From: Serinus canaria
Lineage: Eukaryota > Chordata > Aves > Passeriformes > Fringillidae
NCBI RefSeq assembly: GCF_022539315.1
Contig: NC_066337.1
Location: forward strand, 6,664,861 to 6,728,860
Length of the DNA: 64,000 bases
Reading direction: 5' to 3'
Part shown: positions 45,201-57,599 of the stretch, one piece after another
Layout of the letters: each line of letters starts with the position of its first letter
How positions within the stretch are numbered: the stretch's first letter is position 1
Program-made: the position numbers and the translations under genes
The notes under the pieces: model-generated
The model's database searches: none
Seen by the model: the letters and a program-made list of their open reading frames with translations, nothing else
What the model was told of the DNA's origin: nothing

Positions 45201-47450
45201 AGCTAATGACTGCCAACAAATAGATCCCAGCGGCTGCATCCTGCTCCCCTGCTGCCCTGGAGGTAACAAATCCCCCTTTAGGGGTGAAATGGGGCTGTGG
45301 GTGCCGGTTCTGGCCCAGACTGGGAGCACTGGGAGCACTGGGAGCCTGTGGGGCAGTGGGACAGGAGGAGGAGGGAAGGGGCTGCCTGACTCCAGCTTCC
45401 ATTTCCATCTCCTGATGCTCAGGCAGACTGGAGTGGAGGCACTGAAAAGCTGCAGACGAGAGGTGGGGAAATTAATAATGTCACAGTAATAGCAGTAATG
45501 AGTGGCTGTGCGTGTGCTAATTAGTTTGGAGCCCTGTCTGCAGCTCGGGCACACCCCTGCGTGCCAGGCTCCTCAGCAGGGAGGAGCTGCCAGCTGGAGC
45601 CAGCCCTGCTGCCCACCTGGGCTGGGCTTTGGCCTTAGAGCCAGGGATAACCAGGCTAATCCGGAGCTCACAGAGAGGGGCAGCCCCTCCCAGCCCAGGG
45701 CTGCAGGAGAAGCAGCTGCTCAGAGGAGCTGTGCCAGGTCCTGGCTGGCACCGGGTGGTTCCTCCTCGGCAGCCCAGTGGGACAGGGTGGTCCTGGGGTC
45801 CCAGACCCTCCCCAGATGGGCACTGGGCACATCTGGGACAGGCTGGAAGGGCCCAGAGAACTCATTTGCTCCCTGCTTGCAGCAGTTTCCCTAAATTCCC
45901 TCAAGCCCACGAGCAGCCTCAGCTCAAGGCTTTCCTCAGAAACAGCTGCCCATGGGCTTCTCCTGTTCCCTCAGTCCTGGCGTTTCCCTCGAGGGGATGG
46001 GGCTCAGGAGGCTGAGCAGAGAAACCTGCTACTCACAAGGGGGGAGCTGGAGATTTCTCTGCACAGAGCTGCACATGGGAATGGCAGGAAGGGTTTGCTG
46101 GCGACGCTTTCCTCATCCCTCTCTGCTGTGTGGATGCAGCTCCCATTAGTATTCGGGGCTGGTGGGAGCAGCCACTTAGGCCTGGAGACAGCTCTGCACA
46201 GGCACGGTGGAAATGTCTCTATAAATGACTGTGGGTTTGAGCGACGTGCCCTTCTTAAGCTAAATAAAATGAAAGATAAACCTTCTAAAAAATACATGAG
46301 CTAAACATCCCTTCCACGCTTCATTATGCAAATGGCTCTGCCCATTGCCGCAGCAATTAGCTGCTCCCTCGAGCTGGGGCCAGGGAAACCGGGCCTTTCT
46401 CCTCCTCTTCCTGGCTGGGAAGGGAAGGGGGAACATCAAACCATGGCTGTTGTGGCTCTGCAGTGCTGGGGTGGAGCTTTGGAATGCTCTGCTGGGAACG
46501 GTCACCTCTGGGGACAGCAGTGGCTGCGGCGTGCCCTGGCCAGGCTGGGGCAGGGACTGTCCAGGGGAAGCAGCTGAGAAGTGATGGACCCTCCTCCCTC
46601 TCTGGCAGGGACACTCCAGTGCTGGGGGGCTGTGGCCTCCAAGGGCTGCAGGGATTTCTTGGAAGCAGGTTCAGATCACCATCGGGAGAGTTCCTGCTCG
46701 GAAAGGGGCTCAGGGGCTGCCAGGGAGGTGGTGGAGCCCTCCAGGGAAGGGCTGGACGTGGCACTCAGTGCTCTGGGCTGGTGACAGGCTGGGGATCGAG
46801 CACAGGCTGGGTTTGATGATCCTGAAGGTCCTTTCCAGCCCCAGGGATCCTGTGATGACCACGGTGGGTGGCACTGCTCTGGTGGGAGGGAGGGAGCTGT
46901 GTCCCCTTCCAGCCATGAGTCACCCGTGGTTCCATCTGCGTTTGTCCTTGTCAGGCTCTGGCCCCTCAGAGTCCCTCCTGCTCCAGCACACAACGCAGAT
47001 TTACAAGTTATCAATCTTGCTCTGGAGCTGCTCCATCAGTGAGATCCCTCCCTGTTGGTGCCCGAGCTCTGCCAGGGCCCTTATCAGGTTTGCAATTTGG
47101 GATCTGCGTTAAGTGCTCAGAAATCAATTTTCAGCTTATTTTGTGCTACAAAATTTGCCATGCCTGGATCTCTGATACTAATTGAACAAGAGCAATTGAT
47201 GTTTTAGTAGTAATTAAAGATGGTAATTATTACCAAATCTCCCCGTGGCCCTGCATGTTTGCTTTGGACTTGTCAAAACTGGAGGCAGGTGGAATCAATC
47301 TTAATAAAGTTGGGACTTCAAAGCTGCTTCCTGGTAATGGCTTTCCACAAGGCTGGTGAGGAGTGGAAGGCAGAGATGGAGAGAGAGCCTTGAGCTTGTA
47401 GAGGGCAGGCACTTTATTGGGTGCTTTCCAATTAAGTGAATGTTAAAAAT
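45201..47450. other. Gene-free region
   Basis: AT-rich islands at about 45460-45530, 46240-46345 (ATTATGCAAATGG near 46322) and 47085-47330. Otherwise GC-rich, with a CR1 fragment at 46.7 kb. Confidence 0.45.
46700..46862 (+). mobile_element. CR1 LINE 3' end fragment
   Basis: Landmarks: ggctgccagggaggtggtgg, ccagggaagggctggacg, tggcactcagtgctctgg, ggtttgatgatcctgaagg, tcctttccagcccc and the terminal gatcctgtgat. Matches a common avian CR1 subfamily end. Confidence 0.88.
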
Positions 47451-47667
47451 CTTTATCCAAAATGAAAACTCCCCATGGTTTTTTCATCCCGGAGTGGCTG
47501 GAAGGGAGTTTGCAAGGCACAGGGATGCCATGGCTGTCCCAGCCCTTGCTGCTGGCCCGTCCTCTCCCCAGCAGTGGGAGGGCTCCTGTGCTTGGCTGTG
47601 CCTTCCAGTGTCACAGGGCTCAGCCCCACAGCCGAGCTGGACATGAAGTGCTGAGTGATTTATCAGC

Positions 47668-47735
47668 ACCTGCTTCACCTCAGCACCTGCTTCACCTCAG
47701 CATCTATTCACCTCAGCATCTGCTTCACCTGCACC
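47668..47735 (+). repeat. Tandem repeat, 17-18 bp
   Basis: Four copies of a CAGCACCTGCTTCACCT-like unit. Confidence 0.85.
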
Positions 47736-47757
47736 TTTCCCTGCGCTGCCAGAGCCC

Positions 47758-47906
47758 AGCACGCCCTGGGGACACGGGGCTGAGTTTGGGACAGGGGCAC
47801 GTCCTGGGGACACGGGGCTGAGTTTGGGACAGGAGCACACCCTGGGGACACAGGGCTGAGTTTGGGACAGGAGCACGTCCTGGGGACACGGGGCTGAGTC
47901 TGGGAT
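47758..47906 (+). repeat. Tandem repeat, exact 38-bp period
   Basis: Four copies; CTGGGGACAC starts at 47766, 47804, 47842 and 47880. Confidence 0.9.
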
Positions 47907-49079
47907 GCACTATGGGCAGCAGGAAGGGAAGGAGGAGAAGCCTCTGTGCAGGAAGGCTGGCAGTGCCCAGCTGCATTTTGGGCTGGTGTGGAGATGTTCC
48001 AGCCCACAGGAGAGCATGCAGAGACAGAAAACTGCTGCCTGGATTCACCTGCCGCTGCTCCTGTGCCAGGCAAACCCACCTCGGCTGAGAGGGCTCCTGG
48101 CTGGGTTCCGCAGGCACAGGCGGATCGCTGCCTCCGTGTCCCCATGGAAACAGCGGCGGGATGCTGCAGAGCAGGGCAGGGCAGGGCAGGGCAGGGCAGG
48201 GCAGGGCAGAGCTCCCACAGCCCCGGCTCGGCTCCCCAGCCCCGCTCCTGCCACAAGAGCCCTTGAGCAGGGGGGGCTGAGCCCCAGCTCCCTTTTCCCT
48301 CAGGAGAGCGAGACCCTCTCTTCAGGGGAAAATGGAAATGTAATCAGATCGGCTTGTGTGGAGCAAATAGAAAATCAGTTTTAATAAAGGCAGAAGAAAT
48401 GCAAAGCAGCCGCTTGTGACGGAAATGGTGCTAAATAGACACCTCTTTAAGGAGAACTGCTCCGGGGATGTTTATCGGGAGAGGCACGGCTCTGGGCTCC
48501 CTCCTGCTCGCTCTGCTGATCCCGGGGGCAGCAGGAGCAGCTCCTGGAGTGGCATTTGGGCAGCAGCATCCCCGACAGAGGGGCACGGGTGCCCCCATCC
48601 CTGCCCCCTCCCGGGGCAGCCCCTGCGGGGGGAGCGGCTCCCCCGGCACCGCGGGGCTCAATTATTGCTCAGAGGAGCCACTTTGCCTTTATTGCTTCCA
48701 TTTATTACCCGGGGGCCAGCGCCTGTTTTCTGAGGCAGCTATCTGGTTACATCGTGGCCGATAAGCAATGCTGGCCTGTCTTTATAAGACAGCCAAAATT
48801 TATCACTTTCCACTTATTTATTTATTTGGTGGGGCTCTGGTGGTGGTCTGTATTTTTCTTCCAGTGACGTTTTGCAAAAGGCTTTATTTTCCCCTTCAGC
48901 CCCAGGGGACAAAGCAAACCCAGCCTGAAAGAGGAGCCAGCTCTGTAATGAACCCCACAGGAAGGGAGTGCAGGAGATCAGGGTGTGCTGGGCCCCACGG
49001 GGCAGCCACTGCAGCCACCACTGGCTCCATTTGCCAGAGGAGCTCCTGGGTCCTGCCCAGGATGAGGGGCAGAGCTGGG
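47907..49079. other. Gene-free region
   Basis: Single-copy DNA with a (GCAGG)n tract and AT-rich islands at about 48330-48440 and 48770-48900. No exon seen. Confidence 0.45.
48171..48209 (+). repeat. (GCAGG)n microsatellite
   Basis: Seven perfect pentamers. Confidence 0.9.
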
Positions 49080-49082
49080 GGT

Positions 49083-49450
49083 GGGATGGGTTTCCCAGTC
49101 TGATCCCTTCCCTGTGGGTGTGGGATGGGTTTCCCAGTCTGATCCCTTCCCATTGGGTGTGGGATGGGTTTCCCAGTCTGATCCCTTCCCAATGGGTGTG
49201 GGATGGGTTTTCCAGTCTGATCCCTTCCCATTGGGTGTGGGATGGGTTTTCCAGTCTGATCCCTTCCCAGTGGGTGTGGGATGGGTTTCCCAGTCTGATC
49301 CCTTCCCATTGGGTGTGGGATGGGTTTCCCATTCTGATCCCTTCCCAGTGAGGGTGGGATGGGTTTTCCAGTCTGATCCCTTCCCAATGGGTGGGATGGG
49401 TTTTCCAGTCTGATCCCTTCCCAGTGAGGGTGGGATGGGTTTCCCAGCCA
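49083..49450 (+). repeat. Minisatellite, 39-bp units, ten copies
   Basis: Units start GGGATGGGTTT(C/T)CCAGTCTG and continue ATCCCTTCCCAxTGGGTGT. Spacing is 39 bases throughout except one 37-base unit. Long open frames on both strands are by-products. Confidence 0.95.
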
Positions 49451-49474
49451 CCATGCACAGCTCCTGCTGGGGAG

Positions 49475-49542
49475 CCATGGATTAAACACCTCAGCCCTTC
49501 TCTCGGGAGGAAGAGAGAAGGGCTGAGGTGTTTAATCCATGG
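49475..49542. repeat. Perfect inverted repeat, 30-bp arms
   Basis: The left arm 49475-49504 (starting CCATGGATTAAACACC) is the exact reverse complement of 49513-49542, separated by the 8-base loop GGGAGGAA. It sits 25 bases after the 39-bp minisatellite. The sequence would form a 30-bp hairpin in single-stranded DNA or RNA. Confidence 0.95.
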
Positions 49543-51059
49543 GCTTTTCCCCACTGGGAAGCAGCTCCAGAGATAAATGGCAGAGCTTCCCCTTTTCCAG
49601 CAGTCTTTCCAGAAGGAAAGGGTTGGGTGTTTGGGGGGCAGGAGGAGTGGGAAGGCACACAAAGCCGAGGAAGGATCAGTAATTGGCCAGCCGTAATTTC
49701 ATAATTCATCTCTGTGAAACACAATGAAATTAAAAGAGTTTAGATTCCAAAGTGTAATGATCATCAATTAAATTCTGCCGGGGCTGAGCTTCCCTCTCAT
49801 TTGAATTTTATTTTATTATTATGACTTCTCTGTGATTGCGAGAGGGTGAAAACAAAAGCTGCTGCTGGAGGTGGTGGTGGTGGGGAATTAGAGCCAGCAA
49901 TTACTGCTGGGTGACAGAGGAACCGAGGGACAGGCGGCGGCTCCTCGGCCCAGGCAGGGGCATCCATCATCCTGAGCCTAATCAGTTAATGCTGATAAAC
50001 TGCCAGCAATAACTGACAATTGAGCTGGGGGCTCTGGGCTCGGAGTTCATTCATTTTGAAAGTGCCATAACTAACCCATTAAACCCAGGAAAGCACAAAA
50101 GCAGCGCCCCGGCCCCTGCCTGCTGCCCTAATGAAGGCTGCTGTTGATTCTTTTAAGTGTGGATGATGATGTGTTTAGTGGCTATTGATGCCGGGGGTTT
50201 AGCCCGGGCTGGAAAAGCCGCTTGACGTTTTGAAGAAAGGAGTTTGTGTTTATCCGTGGCAGCTCCTGCCCCGGGTGCGATAATCCCGGGCTGGGGGGGC
50301 CGCGGGTCAAGGCTGTGTCTGCAGGACCCCAAAGTGTGTGCGATGATGGCAGAGAGCTGCTGCTCCTGGGGGGATCCCCTCCTGGGATGGATCCTCGTGT
50401 CTCCGCTCCATTCCTGCTGCAAAGGAGCGGGGCTGGGCGGCAAAGCTGCCCTGGGATGGCCAAGCACGCATCCAGCAGCACAGCCCTCGGGGCAGGGCGG
50501 CTGGGCGTGCTGCCCGAGCTGCTCCCTGCCTGCACTCCCTCCTGCCTCTGCCAGCGCTGCCAGGGGGCGAGTCAAGGCTCCGACACGGACACAAGCCCAG
50601 GGGCCGATCGTGCCAAGGCCGGGCACCGGGGGATGTTCGGGGTGATCCAGTGCCCCAGCCACGGCCCCTGCTCTGCCCAGCCCGGGCTCAATCCCTGCCC
50701 CAGCCCCGGGGTGATTCAGTGCCCAGCCCGGGCTCAATCCCTGCCCAGCCCCGGGGTGATTCAGTGCCCAGCCCCGGGGTGATTCAGTGCCCGGCCCGGG
50801 CTCATTCCCTGCCCCAGTCACGGCCCCTGCTCTGCCCAGCCCTCTCTGGCTGTGGCCCTGCTTCCATCAGAGCCTCGGGGACAGAGGTGTCCTGATTTAT
50901 ACCCCCAGGGGTTCTGCTCAGCCAGCGCTCCGCAGGGAGTAGCTTCTCCCATAAATTACATAAATTATACAGCCGGAAAGTGTCTCTTTTAGCTGTGTAC
51001 AGGGGCTGGAGGGCTTCCCTGGTGCATTTTTCCCTTGGTGGGGGGTTTCACCCACACAC
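49543..51059. other. Gene-free region
   Basis: AT-rich islands at about 49680-49850, 49975-50070 and 50130-50250; the remainder is GC-rich. No exon seen. Confidence 0.45.
50655..50830 (+). repeat. Degenerate GC-rich tandem repeat
   Basis: Three to four irregular copies built from CCCAGCCC(C/G)GGGTGATTCAG and GCCCGGGCTCAATCCCTG blocks. Confidence 0.75.
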
Positions 51060-51149
51060 CCCACAGTGGTTCCACCATTCCAGGTGCTGGGATGTCTTGC
51101 CCAGCTGCCGATGTCTCATCCCCCTCAGCCTGGTGCCTGCATTCGTCTG

Positions 51150-51335
51150 GATCCAGCTCCCAGCACTGTTTTTTTTCCACCTTTGTTGTTAGACTGAAGA
51201 GCCCTCTATTATCAATTTTTTTTTGTTCTCTGTGTAGGTATTTAAGACTTTGATCAAGTCACCTCATCACCTTCCCTTTGTTAATCTGCAGAGACTGAAC
51301 TCCTTGAGACTTTTGCAATGAGGCAGGAATTGTGC
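51150..51335 (-). mobile_element. Ancient CR1-like LINE fragment
   Basis: Plus-strand landmarks ttgttagactgaagagccct, ttctctgtgtaggtattt, tgatcaagtcacctcat, ccctttgttaatctgcag and aactccttgagactt match the reverse complement of an old CR1 lineage that I associate with reptiles and birds. Highly diverged. Confidence 0.6.
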
Positions 51336-52330
51336 CTCTGTGTCCCCGGGCTCCTTTGAAATTCCCAGCCAGAGAGTCGAAGGTTGGGCACCTGAAAACG
51401 AGAGGGTACCTGGAGAACTTGCCCCATCGGGGCTCTGTGCTTCTCGCCTGCTTTTGCAGTGGGCTTTGACACTGTGTGAGGGACTGTCAGGAAGTTTCTG
51501 ATCGCATTTTTCTTTTTTTCCCGATGGATAATAACTCCTCCTCAGAAGCAGATTTCCCAGGGAAAGGCTGTCTCTTCTCCGAGTGTGCTCTCTGCCCTGA
51601 GCCAGTGTCCCCACGCTGGGATCTGTGGGGTCTGTGGCCAGAGGAGCTGGGCAGTCGCTGCTTCTTCCCGTCCTTGCCAGCATCCCACCCTGCCACGCCC
51701 CGCTCTTCTCACGCCCTTCCCCTCTCGCTGCCACCAGGAGCCCCGGGTGTGTTTGGAGAGGTGGGGAGAGCAGCACCTGGGAGTTTTTTCCTGGAAAATG
51801 TGCCATGCTCGGCTCTGGCTGCTCTCGTGGACCAGTCGAGGAGGAGAGGCTTTCACGTGGACCCCGCAGCCCCCTCTGCACGGCGCCTTTGGGGCTGGGC
51901 TCTCCTGGGAGCCCACTAAAGCTGATCATCAAAGCTGGTTAGTCTTTGCAGGAAGCGGGATTGCGGAGACACTAAACGATTCTGAGGGGATGTTTCACCT
52001 CCAAGAGGTCTGCTTGCCAGCCTGGCTCTGCATTTCAAACCCCTGGGCCCAGCCTGGTCTCCAAAGGACCAAAGTGCAGCGTGTTTGATGGATTCCAGGC
52101 TGGGATTGCCTGGGCTGTGCCTCCCAGCTCCACGGCAGGCTGGTGGCTGTGCCAGCCCTGTGCCAGCCTGGCCATGGCTCTGCCCCCCGTCCCCCAGAGC
52201 CCCTGGCCGTGAGGCTGCCTCTCCTTGGCTGCTGCCTGGTGCTGGGCTCACCCTCCCTCACACCATGGGCCTTCCTCCCTCCCTCAGCCTCCTCTGCCAG
52301 CTGCCCTGGTGTAATGAGTTGTCAGGATGG
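51336..52330. other. Gene-free region
   Basis: Moderately GC-rich single-copy sequence. Open frames are unsupported. Confidence 0.5.
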
Positions 52331-52334
52331 TGAG

Positions 52335-52565
52335 GATGGACGGGGCGCACGGGGTCCTGATGAGATGATACAGCAACAATTCCATTTCATCTCGAATTTG
52401 ACATTAAACTTTAATAGTCTCAAGGACAAGAAGCCAAGAGATATCAGATGTAATGAGATAAAGCAAAGTTTCTCTGACAGCAAATTTGATCACAAATGGG
52501 CTCTGAGATTGCTTCTTTGATATAAATGAAACATAATTCATCTTTCAGTGCCTTGAATGGGCTTT
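52335..52565. promoter_or_regulatory. Candidate conserved non-coding element
   Basis: AT-rich island with GACATTAAACTTTAATAG near 52400, then TGATATAAATGAAACATAA near 52518, in GC-rich surroundings. Function inferred from composition only. Confidence 0.35.
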
Positions 52566-53720
52566 GAGGCCATGTGTAATAACAGTGTCGCCATTGCTGG
52601 CTCTGACAAGTGCCAGCGTGGCCCCGCAGGAAGGGCCCTGAGCCGCTGCTCCTGCTCCTCCCTGGCCCTGCTGGGGCGTGGAAGTGGCAGGAGCTGCCGA
52701 GGGGAGCCACAGGCAGGGACAGGCAGCGCTGCTCTGCCCCCCAGCATGGCAGAGGCGCTTCCAGCACGATCCTGGAGAGCTGGGAGCTGCTGGTGTGCCT
52801 GGGCTGGGCTCCTGTGCTGCATGCAGGGGTTTCCAGCCACCTGCTCAGCTGCAGGCTCTGGACTCACCTGGCCAAGCACAAGGCAGGGCTCAACGTGGCC
52901 TCTCCTGGTGCCCCTTGGCACGACATTCATGGTGGTCCTTGTCCCCAGGGGAGGATGAGGAGTGCAGGGCAGGATGAGGAGGTCTTTCTGCTGCAGTTGA
53001 AGACATGTCGGATATCTGTGGAGAAAGGAACAGGCCCTTTTTGCATGATAAAGAAGCCTGAGAATTGAGGATGGCAGCTGCTTCATTTCCTGTTGGTTTT
53101 TTTTTTTCTAATTTTTATTATCATTAAATTGCTTCCAGTGACCTGTAATATTTTTGTACAGTGGCAATTACAGCTCTTGGAGGATTAAACTGTGCTCACA
53201 CACACACACAGAGCCTGCTGGCTTCATCTAAAGGGCAGAGACACGGCTCCCTGCCACGAGGGCAGCCCCATCCCCACGGCATCACCCCTCTCCTGCCTGC
53301 CACTGCCTGCAGTGGCCTCCAGCAGGGCTGTGGTGAGGAGAATTCTCCCCTGCCTGCGGCTCCCGTGGCCAGGAGCACGCAGCAGAGAGATCCAGCCTGG
53401 CTGTGCAGCCAGAGCCCTCCAGTTCCCCCCGTGCTGCTGGAGCTGGAGCGCAGGGGCTGAGCGGCTGCTGGGGCCCTTCCTGCCTCCAGCTCCTGGTGAA
53501 TATGAAAAGTCCAATTGATTCCCTCTAATAAATGAAGCAGTTGGATGTCTCATTTGTAACTTGACATCCACGCCGGCGCTTCAGCTGCTGCTCCTCACCC
53601 CTGGCTGGGAGATGCTTTTATTGAGATGGTTTTGTGCAGAGCTATTGCCATGTGCAGGCACCGACCTGTCCTGATGGGCCCTGGGGGGCTGGGGAGGAGC
53701 TGCTGGCAGGGGCAGGGTGG
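52566..53720. other. Gene-free region
   Basis: GC-rich, with an AT-rich patch at 53085-53165, a (CA)n microsatellite at about 53196-53210 and a small AT-rich patch at 53500-53570. No exon seen. Confidence 0.45.
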
Positions 53721-53723
53721 GCT

Positions 53724-54092
53724 GGGACAGGGCTCTGGGGGCTGTGGGTGGCTGCTCTCTGCCCAGAGCTCAGGGACAGGGCTCTGGGGGCTGTGGGTGG
53801 CTGCTCTCTGCCCAGAGCTCAAGGACAGGGCTCCGGGGGCTGTGGGTGGCTGTTCTCTGCCCCAAAATCAGGGACAGGGCTCTGGGGGCTGTGGGTGGCT
53901 GCTCTCTGCCCAGAGCTCAGGGACAGGGCTCTGGGGGCTGTGGGTGGCTGTTCTCTGTCCAGAGATCAGGGACAGGGCTCTGGGGGCTGTGGGTGGCTGC
54001 TCTCTGCCCCAAAATCAGGGACAGGGCTCTGGGGGCTGTGGGTGGCTGCTCTCTGCCCAGAGCTCAGGGACAGGGCTCTGGGGGCTGTGGAT
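53724..54092 (+). repeat. Minisatellite, exact 49-bp period, eight copies
   Basis: Copies start GGGACAGGGCTCTGGGGGCT at 53724, 53773, 53822, 53871, 53920, 53969, 54018 and 54067 (last copy truncated). Two unit types differ at the end: CCCAGAGCTCA (A) and CCCCAAAATCA (B), arranged A A B A A B A. Confidence 0.93.
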
Positions 54093-57000
54093 GGATGCGG
54101 CTGTGCCCGCTGCCCTCCCCTCCCGTCCCCTCACTGCTGCCCTTCCTCCACAGGCTGGAAACAATCAGGATAAATCAGAAACCCTCCCCTGGCCTCAGCA
54201 AGGTGCTGGGAACTCGGCATAGGAGTTTATCCATCCTAAATAATAATGCACTGGAGCTGCCAGCTCCCCGCTGGCTCCATTTGCATGATGCTAAAAATCA
54301 ATGACCCGGGTGACTCTTTGGTGGCAGAGAGAGTCCAGAGGACTTGGAGCTGGGCTGTGCAGGGACTTGGGATGCTGGCAGCACGGGCAGTGAGGAGGCT
54401 GGCCCGGGCTGGCCATGCCCTGCCTTTCACACCAATCTGACAAAGGGAGCTGGATGCTGCCAGTGCAGAGCTGGGGCCGATTAAATCTTTGTTTAAGGGC
54501 TCCAGAGCTCCATTGCCTACATCAGGAGGGAGTTAATTAAACAGGGAAGGTGGGAGGTGGTGGCTGAGGGCATTTCCGTGGAGGCACAGCTCGGGAGCAG
54601 CACAGGCAGCGTGCCAGACAGGAGCCAGCCCTCGGCACCACTGCCTGCTCGTGCCACTGCCAGCACATCTGGGGGCAGCTGGAAAACTCCACCGTGGTGC
54701 CACCTCCTCTCTGGCCCCTGCTTTTCCTTTCTTTCCCCCGTGGAATCTCTGGAAAATGGTGCTTTTCCCAGGAATTCCAGTGGAGCTCCTCTCCAAGGCC
54801 AGTGCAGCTGCTGCCTCTCCAGGCCTCCCATTTGTTTTTGGGATCCTGGGCTGTCTGGAATTGCTTTCCACTTCCCTGTCAGGAGTGGGAGGCTCTGTGG
54901 CAGCCACCCTGCTGCTGCCATTGGGCTGTGCCAGACCATAGATTAGATTCCTGCTTGCTCCATGGAAGATCCCTGGTGATATCAATTAGATATGTCAGAG
55001 GGACCCAGGGGAATGGTTCTGCTGTTATTTATTTATTGGTGTTGGGGCCATTGCTGGCTCCCAGAGCGAGACACATAATGTCTCTCGCCTTTCTTCACTC
55101 ACACTCCCTCTCCTGCTTTTTATGCTCTTAATAAAGCCCAGCAAAGGTTATTTCCAGAGGGGAGAGGCTGCTGTGGGTACCCTGCTGTGCTGCATGGAGC
55201 CTCCCTGCTAGCAGAGCCAGGCTGGTGCTCACCCTCCCTGAGCTGAACCGTGTCACCTTTGCCTCCCTGCACACTTCCCAGAGCCTCCTAATTCCCTGTC
55301 CAGCAGAGCTTCCAGCTCAGTGTGCCCTGGAGAGCCCTGGCACGGGGCAGAGCAGGAGGCACCACTCAGCCCTGGCAGCCCCGAGTGCCACCAGCTCCTG
55401 CTGCAGGTGCCAGCAAGAGGCACCAGAGCAAATTTAATGAGATAAGTGAGAAAGTGGTGCAAACAGTTAAAACCTGTCAGGGCTGGAGGCAGAGAGATGG
55501 GGGCACGAAAGGAGCCTTGGTGATTCTGGGATACATCTACTGAGCCGGTGCTGTATTGTGGGGCTGGGTGCAGGGACAGGGAAATGTCACCTCAGGGTGT
55601 CAGATTCTGTGGGGCACCTTGGGGCAGCCTGTCCAGTCCCTTCTCTACTGCAGGGAGCTGGGGGATTACCAAAGTGAGGATTGGTTCAAGAGGAAAAGGT
55701 TTAACCAGCCTGAAATTGGGAGTTTATCTCTGACATCCCCAGGGAAGGATGCTGGTCCCCAGCACCCTCGTGCCCAGGCCCTGCAGAGCTGCACCCCCAC
55801 ATCCCCAGGATTTCCCTAAAGGCGCAGTCCTCCTGCTCCGGAGGAAGCTGCTGGGTTTGCTCTGCAGTGCTGGATGGCTCTGGGCTCCTGGTCCTGCAGC
55901 CCGGCTGCTCTGCAGGGCCCGTTAATCTGGCCGGGATGAAATACTGCTGGCTCCTGTCATCATCCATCTCCTCTTCCCCCCGAGGTCAAGTGGGGCCCTC
56001 CCGTCCATCCCAATGAGCAGGGCAGCCCATAAAACATGGTTTATGAGCTCTGCCTAACGAATCCCTCCCCCGAGGCATCTGCAGGAACAGCTCCTCTCCA
56101 TCCCCCGAGCGATTTCCTGGGGGCTCCAGAGGGTTTATTCCAAATCAGTGGGGGTTCTTGGGAGGATCACTGATTGCTTAAATTGTCCCCAGGCTCTTGC
56201 TGGGGTCCCTCACGCTCCTGTGTCACCCCCATCAGGTTTGGGGGGTCCTGCCCCTGCCAGCCCCCGGTGCCAGGCTGTGAGGAAATCACTGCACCCATCT
56301 GGGAGCTGCCCGGTGGCAATGGCCCGGTTGGCTCCAGCTCCATCCCTCGGAGTGAGTCCCGTTCACATGTTAATGCCTCCAGGATGAAACCTGCCTGATT
56401 AAATTTTAGACTTGCAAATGGCTTTGGTAAACAGGCGTTGGGAAAGGCGGGCGGGGCTGCTGCCTCATCGCAGATACAGCAAATAGCAGCACTTTGTGAT
56501 TAGGTGTGAGATTCACTCTCGCAAAATGGGAGTCTCCAGGGGCTCTTTTCTGGTGAGAAATCCTTTAAGTACATAAATTTATGGCAGCCTTTATTTCCCC
56601 AAACAAAAAGAGGTCCCAGGCAGTTGTGGGCGGCTGAATGGGCAATTAGGGGGTGAGGAGCTGGAATGGATGGCAGCCCTGGCTGGGTGAGGCGGTGCCC
56701 ACTCCCACCCGGCCCCAGCACTGGGGGCAGTGGGACAGTGGGTCACAAGGCTCGGGGGAAAGGTGGTGCTGTGGGAAATGCCTCTGAGACCGGGATTAAT
56801 CCATCCATGCTGCACCCTGGGGCTGCTGCTGCTGCAGGGAATGCAGGAATTGCAGGCAGGCAGGGGGGATGGAGCCTTCTGCTCCTGGGGAAGCACTTGA
56901 GCATCATCATCTGTGGGTGGGGAGGCGGAGGCGGGGAGCAGAGATGCAGCTTGGCAGAGAGATCCTTCCCTCCTGCCGGCCCTGGCAGCAGCCCGTGTCT

Positions 57001-57595
57001 CAGTTGCAGCCCAGGATGGATTATTCCAGCCTGGCACACGAGTTTCCTTTATTTTCCCGATGAAAAAGCAGGCCTGGATTTGAAACACCTTTAAAAATGC
57101 AGATAGTGGGGCAGCCCGCCGTGACCCCTGTGCACGATACAGAGCAGGACTTTCATGGGAGCCTTGCATTCATTCTTATCTGCAGCGCTGGGAAACGCTG
57201 CTAGGAAAGCAGACAAAGGCAGTGCCGGAGCTGGAGCCCGCACTGAGCACAGATTAAACCATTTGTCTTTTGCTCCCCTGCTGAGCAAGAGCACACGGGG
57301 CTGCTGCAGCCCCAAATCTGGGGAGAAAGGCAGCAGAGGCAGGCAGGCTCCGAGGGGAGAGGGCTGAGCTGCACGCAGGGCACACGGCTTTCCTGGAGCT
57401 GCTTCGCTCTCTGGCAGAATCTTCCCAGCCTGGAGGGGTTTTTGCTTCCAGGGTCCTTTCTTGGCACCTCTGCCTCGCTGTGTGTGTGAGAGGAGGGTGT
57501 AGCCAGGTGGGGGGCAGAGCCTTCTCCCAGGTAACAAGCAGTAGCACAAGAGGAAAGGGTCTCTGGTTGTGCCAGGGGAGGTTTAGATGGATATT
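54093..57595. other. Gene-free region
   Basis: AT-rich islands at about 54160-54310, 54480-54545, 55020-55150, 56390-56440 and 56560-56610; otherwise GC-rich DNA without a plausible exon. Confidence 0.45.
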
Positions 57596-57599
57596 GGGA

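Noticed and set aside
48814..49662. 282-codon minus-strand open frame with repeated KGSDWETHPTP-like units
   Set aside because: Translation of the 39-bp minisatellite, a multiple of three, so any frame is periodic; no gene evidence.
50153..50821. 222-codon minus-strand open frame near 50.5 kb
   Set aside because: Driven by the GC-rich degenerate repeat at 50.65-50.83 kb; no recognisable protein.
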